From Micropterix aruncella (lineage: Eukaryota > Arthropoda > Insecta > Lepidoptera > Micropterigidae), in contig OX155957.1 of NCBI GenBank assembly GCA_944548615.1, positions 24,955,031 to 25,019,030 on the forward strand: a stretch of 64,000 bases of DNA. Direction: 5' to 3'. Under the pieces are notes generated by a model. The model was not told the origin of the DNA and did not search any database. It worked only from the letters and a program-made list of their open reading frames with translations. How positions within the stretch are numbered: position 1 is the stretch's first letter; every line of letters begins with the position of its first letter. This document shows, piece after piece, positions 58,789 through 64,000 of the stretch. The translations under genes were made by a program, and so were the position numbers.

Positions 58789-61388
58789 CTGTAACATTTT
58801 ACATCGAAAGGCATCTTTTACTGGTTAAAAAAGCACAAAACATGAATAACAAAAATATAACAATTCCTCGGGCAGAAAATGTTCGTTTTAAATTGCTTAC
58901 CGGGTCTCAAGGGCATCATAGATGGTCCCCTGGGAGCCAGCGGGCGCATCCTCACATCTGGAAAATAAATAAAGCAATATTATAGAAAATGAAAATGAAC
59001 ACTCCTCCACTTCTTGCACTTTGGTAATCTAAACACTTTTATAAGAGCCAAATAACCATTGTTTGCTATTTTCGATTAAGGTACATCATAAAAATATTTT
59101 TTCCTAAAATATTGTATTACAATTTTTATTTTTATAAAAAAGGCATCGCTATCCTCCCTCTGTCACTCGAACAATTTGAATATTTTTAGTCTTTGACTGA
59201 AAGAAAGGAGGACTGATCCGAGACAGGGGATTGCATTGATTAGCTACGCTATGAAAAAGCGCAATGACATCGATTAGCAAGATTAGAATTCTGAAGGTAC
59301 ATCGAAAATTGATCTTGTCAATAGCATTGACAAAAAAACATGTCAATAGTATCGAAACTGTTAAAAACATTCCGAAATTTGGCATGTATATATAATAATA
59401 TAAAATATAACAGAAACTAAATATAACATTTTGCAAAAATCGGTTGAATAAAAACGAAGCTATAATGTTTTAACTCTTTTCTGAAAAGTTGGCGGTTTCT
59501 GACAGTTTTTTTTTTATTTGTACAAAAAAAACGATACAGAATCAATACATTAAATATATCACTACCTCTACACTTAGAATAAGTAACGAGTATACAGAAT
59601 CAAATTACCACCAAATTCCTTAATTACTTAAATAATAACATTTTAGTTCTACCCGCAATTTACACAGCTATTTTAAGCTGTGTAGTGAGTTACTTTTCGG
59701 CCGCACCTGTTACTATCATGGCTGGCCAAATCGCGTACTTACAGGTTGCTCCTTATTTAAGTGTTTCGTTTTTCAAATGATATGATATAACTGCATTTCA
59801 AGATGATATATTGCAGTATCAACGATGTTATGCATCTGTCTACGGTTGTGAACGGTGAGCTACTTTAGTTTCTGGCAAAAGAGGGATACATGGTCCTATT
59901 TTCGGAGGTCAAACATATATTTTACGCAGGCATTTTGAAGGCGGTCGAGTTTGTTCAAAATACCCTTCGTTTGCATCTAGGTAGAAAACATCGGCGTTGG
60001 GTGTAAGAGCCTTTCTCTCCGGAAGGAACCTTTGTAGCAGTGGCGGTCTCTTCATATAAGCCGAAAAGCCTGGCTTGCCTATACTTCCAAATTAACGATT
60101 AAATAAATTAATAACACAATTCGTAAAAAAAACAATTAAATAAATCATTTTGCTAGCGCTACTACTGCCATCTAACGCGCACAGCTCGCTCCACGCGAGA
60201 AAAAAACTGTTATCGACAGGTGCGATAATTATCTACAGGGCGCGATTGCTGATCGCGCCCTGTAGATAATTCGCACATATTGGGCTTTCAATGCGGCTTT
60301 CAAAATCAGTGTTCCTCTCATTCGCACCTGTGGCAAATTACGCTAAACAATATATGTCTATATACAACTTTTGTATCGGGAGCTAAGCCGGGCTTGCTTA
60401 GCCATGACGTTGAATGCGAACTGTGAATGCGAACGTGTCAACAGAAAGCGCGACTTCATTATAATTAGTTTGGATTTAAATGTGCGAGTGACGTCGGGCT
60501 AATTTTTTATTGTGTAATTTCAATTGATTTGTGGTTTTTAGTGCCTGATAAAAAATGGAGGAAATTGTCCTTTGTGGTCAGTAATGTATTCTTATTATTT
60601 TGTTTTCTGACATATGTAACAACCCGCAGGACTGGGACGGGGATACGGTTTTAGCAGCGGAGAATTTTGAAAACTCGATGCGATCATTCCATTTAAATTT
60701 TTTCACCTTGTTTTCCGCCGAATTTTTGAAAAAGCTGAGAGCTTGTACAACATTCTTCAAAAATCACAAGTCGATGTGGGTTATAGGAATTAATGAAGGA
60801 AAACAAAATAAAGGAATTTCAGACTTGGTTACGTGTTGAATTTCAATATGAATTTGATCAAATTTATGAAAACAATCTACAAAATAACTCAGCACCTCGT
60901 CGTTTGAGACGCAACGACGCAAGAGAGTCCTTTAAAGCCACTAGAGGTATGCGACTGCTGATAAGTATATGTTAAATTCTGTCTTGCAGTAGCATGCCTT
61001 CAGTGTGCTTTATTGAATGTACGACCCAAGCAGTAAATTTCAAACTGAAGATTAAAGAGTAAAGAGGTACCACTTTTTTACTATAAAAAGCGTAAAAAAA
61101 CACAAAAAGGTATGTCGGGCTTGCCCTATTTACGAACCCTGGGCACGCCACTGCTTTGTAGCCGCCGAAGACGTCCAGTACCGGTTTTGGCACGAGACAA
61201 TTGGCTCTCACCTTCAAATCTGAATCCGAAGGCGTCGGCCGGCGGCAGCAGCGGCCGCCCGAGGAGTGGCAGTGCGCCGGGAGGCGGCACGTTGGGGGGC
61301 GGCAAGCCCCCCATCAAACCCATCGGTGGCGGAGGAGGTTCCATATTCATTTCATCCGATTGATCGTCATCGCCGAAGTTCTTCACGG
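57362..61388 (-). CDS. SCAF4/8-like RNA-processing protein, C-terminal three exons (gene partial)
   Basis: Exons 61388-61212, 58957-58901 and 58788-57362 join in frame. The order is GDDDQSDE, a Pro/Gly/Leu stretch (PPPPPMGLMGGLPPPNVPPP), then VRMRPLAPRGPSMMPLRPG and GARFNGGPIAFNRPM, an Arg-Asp repeat (RDRDRNDRDRDRNDW), SSRWGS, and a long acidic tail with tandem repeats ending EEADTPPA. Pro-rich/Arg-rich blocks after N-terminal CID and RRM domains are typical of SCAF4/SCAF8 (RNA polymerase II CTD-binding factors that restrain early polyadenylation). The diagnostic domains would lie past 64000 and are not visible, so the family call is tentative. Other nuclear RNA-binding proteins with RD tails remain possible. 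Confidence 0.6.
58901..58957 (-). CDS. SCAF-like 57-bp exon
   Basis: Minus strand; acceptor TTTATTTTCCAG, donor ACCCG then GTAAGC. Encodes VRMRPLAPRGPSMMPLRP. Splice phases fit the exons on both sides, which is the main support for so short an exon. Confidence 0.75.
58958..60029. other. SCAF-like intron, left part
   Basis: AT-rich intronic DNA without recognised exons. The minus-strand frame 59149-59436 is hydrophobic but lacks any family resemblance. Confidence 0.4.
60038..61153 (+). mobile_element. hAT element, 1116 bp, perfect 8-bp target duplication
   Basis: Ends CAGTGGCGGTCTCTTC and, reversed, CAGTGGCGTGCCCAGGG. CTTTGTAG flanks both sides exactly (60030-60037 and 61154-61161). A plus-strand remnant of hAT transposase lies at 60600-60960: NNPQDWDGDTVLAAENF, FHLNFFTLFSAEF, then after a shift KIKEFQTWLRVEF and FDQIYENN. 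A perfect 20-bp hairpin is at 60227-60271. The MITE at 42426-43093 is a deleted relative. It lies in the intron, 59 bp from the donor of the 61212-61388 exon. Confidence 0.93.
61212..61388 (-). CDS. SCAF-like proline-rich exon
   Basis: Minus strand; acceptor TTTGTATATAG, donor TTTGAAG then GTGAGA. Encodes VKNFGDDDQSDEMNMEPPPP, GLMGGLPPPNVPPPGALPLL and DAFGFRFE. Phase 1 at both ends. High GC contrasts with flanking repeats. Reading beyond 61212 is intron. Confidence 0.75.
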
Positions 61389-61454
61389 CTATATACAAAC
61401 ATTATCATTATTCACCTGGTTCGTTAATGGGATGTACCTTCTCAGTGAGACTCA

Positions 61455-61660
61455 GCGAATGCAAAGTTGACCGAAGGAATGTAGAGAGCGGAGTACCGCA
61501 AGGTACAGTTCTGGGACTTATATTGTTCAACATCTTCCTTACCGATATCCGTAGTGCCATTACATAACTAGTCAGCTTCTTTGCTGTTGACACAAAGTTC
61601 ATCAGTGACCGTCTGATGAATACCTCGCAACTCCAGACTGATCCCGAAAACATCTATATA
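61455..61660 (+). pseudogene. LINE reverse-transcriptase fragment
   Basis: The plus strand reads VERRNVESGVPQGTVLGLILFNIFLTDI in two overlapping pieces (about 61470-61560). SGVPQGTVLG is the RT box upstream of the FADD site, which is degraded here to FFAVDTKF. Both ends truncated. Confidence 0.65.
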
Positions 61661-61678
61661 TATATATACAAGACACGA

Positions 61679-61890
61679 GAATAGCATTTCTAAATGGGCA
61701 CAAGACACAAGAATAACATATCGAAATATACATATGACACAAGAATGACATCTCTAAATGGCCATAAGACACAAGAATGGCATCTCTAAATGGGCACAAG
61801 ACACAAGAATGGTATCTCTAAATGGGCACAAGACACAAGAATGGCATCTCTAAATAGAAACACTACACAAGAATAGCATCTATAAATGGA
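61679..61890 (+). repeat. 32-bp minisatellite, about seven units
   Basis: Units of the form CAAGACACAAGAATGGCATC plus TCTAAATGGGCA repeat head to tail with a few substitutions and length variants. Noncoding. Confidence 0.85.
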
Positions 61891-62059
61891 AACATGAATG
61901 TCATGGAATAAAGGTCGAGGTTAAACTTTTATGGTGGGATCCCTCGACTGGTTAGTTGCCAGGTCGCACCAAACGTTGGAGGGTTGGCGCGGCTGGTGCC
62001 TAGCGTTCCCACGGCACGGCGCCGCGGTAATTTTGTAACAATAATTTAGATAAAGACAT
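61891..62059. other. no gene recognised
   Basis: Includes a short GC-rich segment at 61970-62030. Nothing identified. Confidence 0.3.
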
Positions 62060-62830
62060 ATCGACAGAGGAAAGTTGTGTAAGCTTCTCGAGTAATTTGC
62101 TTCTCAAACGTCAAGAAAATGATCCATTTTTGAAATGGGACGAGAAATGGATTGTGTACAACAAATGTCAAACTCAAGAGATCTTGGAGTAAAAACGATG
62201 AATCAGCTCAAATCAAAGCTTTTCAAAAGACGATATTCATCAAAAAAAGGTAATGCTGTCTGTTTGGAGAGATTTTAAGCGAATAGTCTTTTGAGCCTCT
62301 ACCGGACAATAAAACGATCAATTCTGAAGTGTACTGTCATCAACTGGACAAATTGAATGATTCACTCAAACAAAAATGGTTAGAAGTGATCAATAGAAAA
62401 GGTCTAGTGTTCCACCAAGATAATGCGAGACCAATACAAGTTCGGTAACTCTCCAAAAGCTTTTACTGCTTGGATGGTATGAACTTCTACCACACCCACT
62501 ATATTCTCTAGATCTGACAGCTTTGCATTAACTGTAAGTAGTCACTATAGCGATAAGCGCCATTTGTGCATAAATTGTCTTTTTTAATAAAACTAGTGTA
62601 ATATAATATTCATTAAGTAATTAAGTATTACTTGTTCCGGTCTCTACAATTTTTTTTAGACGGCCGAACCTTTAGTTCAAATGAAGATATCAAAAATCAC
62701 TTTGATCAATGTTTTACCAGCAAAGATTGGAAGTTTTACGAGCATGGAATCATGCTACTTCTAGGAAGCTGACAAAAGGTATTGGACCAAAATGGAGAAT
62801 ATATAATTGAATAAAATACTTAAACACAAA
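62060..62830 (+). pseudogene. dead mariner transposase (cecropia-like)
   Basis: Broken plus-strand frames give KRSWSKNDESAQIKAF, LPDNKTINSEVYCHQLDKLN, VINRKGLVFHQDNARP and, after about 62655, LDGRTFSSNEDIKNHFDQCF and SKDWKFYEHGIM. This is the catalytic half of a mariner transposase, HQDNARP being the second aspartate motif. About 130 bp at 62525-62653 interrupts the alignment. No TIRs found. Confidence 0.8.
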
Positions 62831-62929
62831 AAAAGCAATATGACATTCCAATCAACCCAATACTATAGGATAATCATTGTACAGGTTATCTCATTAGAAA
62901 AAAGAGTGATTGCACTTTCAAATGTTATA

Positions 62930-63199
62930 CAGTAGAGCCGCGAATATCTGCAGAATAGGGTGGCAAGCACACCGTGGATAGACTGAAAAAGGCTAAAATG
63001 TACGTACAGCATTGCATAAACTTTTGCTATAGGTTAATACCTGAAAACAGTAAAGAAAATACTTACAAAAAATGTTCAGTTAATTATTTTTAAAAAAAAA
63101 CAATCACTCGTTTCTGCTTCTTGATAACACAAAGTCTTCAAAATCATTTTTCGCAGCATTCGCGGATAATCTGCACTCTGGATAATCGGGGCTCTACTG
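62930..63199. mobile_element. Tigger/pogo-type MITE, 270 bp, TA flanks
   Basis: Ends CAGTAGAGCCGCGAATATC and, reversed, CAGTAGAGCCCCGATTATCC. TA is immediately outside both (62928-62929 and 63200-63201), as for Tc1/mariner-pogo elements. No coding. Confidence 0.85.
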
Positions 63200-63419
63200 T
63201 ACTTAGTTTATAGCCTCAAAATCCAGAAATCAACAATAACGTCACATTATTTGAAGGTTAAAATAGATAGATACGTAGATTGCCACAGAGCAGAGATCGA
63301 GTATTATTATACGCGAGAACTACCAATATTTTACTACCCACAGAAACTAATTCCTTATGAAACGTCCTATAAAATAATGTAATTTGCAAATATTCATTCA
63401 AAATACAGTAAACCCTAGA

Positions 63420-63605
63420 CATAAACGGAGATGCCATGGAATTCACCGACCGGAATTGGGCCCATCATAATAATATTATTATACATCTGGGGGGTTCGGA
63501 ATAGCACCGGCTGTGGTAGGTTTAGGATAGCTGACTTGGCACATGTGAGCGTTCACCTTACCACCCATTCCCTCCCTCTCTGAAGCCATAGAATAACGTA
63601 ATCCA
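63420..63605 (-). mobile_element. R4/Dong-like LINE 3' tail, partial
   Basis: ACGGAGATGCCATGGAATTC, GGGCCCATCATAATAATATT and TTACCACCCATTC match the low-coordinate end of 37812-38345. Only the 3' untranslated part remains. Confidence 0.7.
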
Positions 63606-63837
63606 ATTTTCAGATAGTCTGTGGGGAAAATGGGTATTCACTCTCCCTTTGAAGCCATATAACAAACCTCAAATATAACAATTTTTTCCTCGATGTAACG
63701 ATTTTTAAAAAAAATCCATTGAACTTACCATAGGATCCAATGCTAATTATACCTCTATATTATGAAAATAATACAGTTATAACCTTGATGTAGCAAATTT
63801 TTTATCATCTTGGAATAAAATAAAATAAATAAAATAC
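63606..63837. other. spacer between two LINE tails
   Basis: AT-rich, ends in TAAAATAAA-type sequence that probably belongs to the tail of the next copy. Confidence 0.35.
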
Positions 63838-64000
63838 AAACGGAGCTGCCACGAAATTCACTGACCAAAGTCGGGCCCATCATATAGTAATATTAGACTG
63901 GGGGGTGAGCAGTGGATTCCAGACTAACGACCCGGCTGTGGTAGTTTTAGGACAGCTGTCTCGCCACATGTGAGTGTTCACCTGCTCACCCCCCAGAAGT
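63838..64000 (-). mobile_element. R4/Dong-like LINE 3' tail, runs off the window
   Basis: ACGGAGCTGCCACGAAATTC, GGGGGTGAGCAGTGGATTCC and TTTTAGGACAGCTGTCTCGC match the family. The copy continues beyond 64000, so its coding part cannot be judged. Confidence 0.7.

Noticed and set aside
57500..58828. Several plus-strand frames of 90-148 codons
   Set aside because: Shadows of the repetitive SCAF-like terminal exon on the minus strand.
62525..62653. GTAAGT...TTTTTTTTAG segment interrupting the dead mariner, which looks like an intron
   Set aside because: Mariners lack introns, the surrounding frame is already broken, and GT-AG borders in AT-rich DNA are frequent by chance.

Overview
This is nuclear DNA from an insect. 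The genes have introns, the sequence is AT-rich, and it is dense with transposons and simple repeats. A Lepidoptera-type RTE 3' tail (18583-18803) and an R4/Dong-type endonuclease repeat suggest a moth or butterfly, but that placement is an inference. No prokaryotic operons, rRNA, intact tRNA or CRISPR array were seen.

Layout. (1) 1-24194: I recognise no host exon. The stretch is a mosaic of LINE relics (5966-7003, 10108-11735, 14950-15400, 23406-23973), hAT, piggyBac-type and other terminal-inverted-repeat elements, and several copies of an unclassified GC-rich repeat that I call the GTCGAC family. (2) 24195-27055, plus strand: the last three exons of a single-pass membrane protein that I cannot name. 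Its first intron holds two palindromes and an uninterrupted (TA)n tract of about 250 bp. (3) 27056-33204: an exact 489-bp tandem duplication, a TIR element, and a hAT transposon nested inside a dead Tigger/pogo transposase. (4) 33205-43334, plus strand: a complete five-exon PLRG1 (spliceosomal WD40 protein, Tango4 in Drosophila). (5) 43525-54003, minus strand: a complete four-exon TBCB (tubulin-binding cofactor B), tail-to-tail with PLRG1 only 190 bp away. (6) 57362-61388, minus strand: the last three exons of a Pro/Arg-Asp/acidic protein resembling the C-terminal part of SCAF4/SCAF8-like RNA-processing factors. Its N-terminal exons lie beyond the right edge. (7) 61389-64000: RT fragment, minisatellite, dead mariner, Tigger-type MITE and two endonuclease-type LINE tails.

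The host genes do not form a shared pathway. PLRG1 acts in pre-mRNA splicing, the SCAF-like protein probably in RNA processing at RNA polymerase II, and TBCB in tubulin folding. The main biology of the window is transposon layering. Five hAT-type insertions keep 8-bp target duplications, one 914-bp GTCGAC-family copy sits inside a reverse transcriptase between 10-bp direct repeats, and three insertions lie within about 60 bp of exon boundaries. I did not find a convincing new multi-gene system. The strongest leads are the GTCGAC family, the nested hAT/Tigger insertion and the palindrome with the expanded TA tract.
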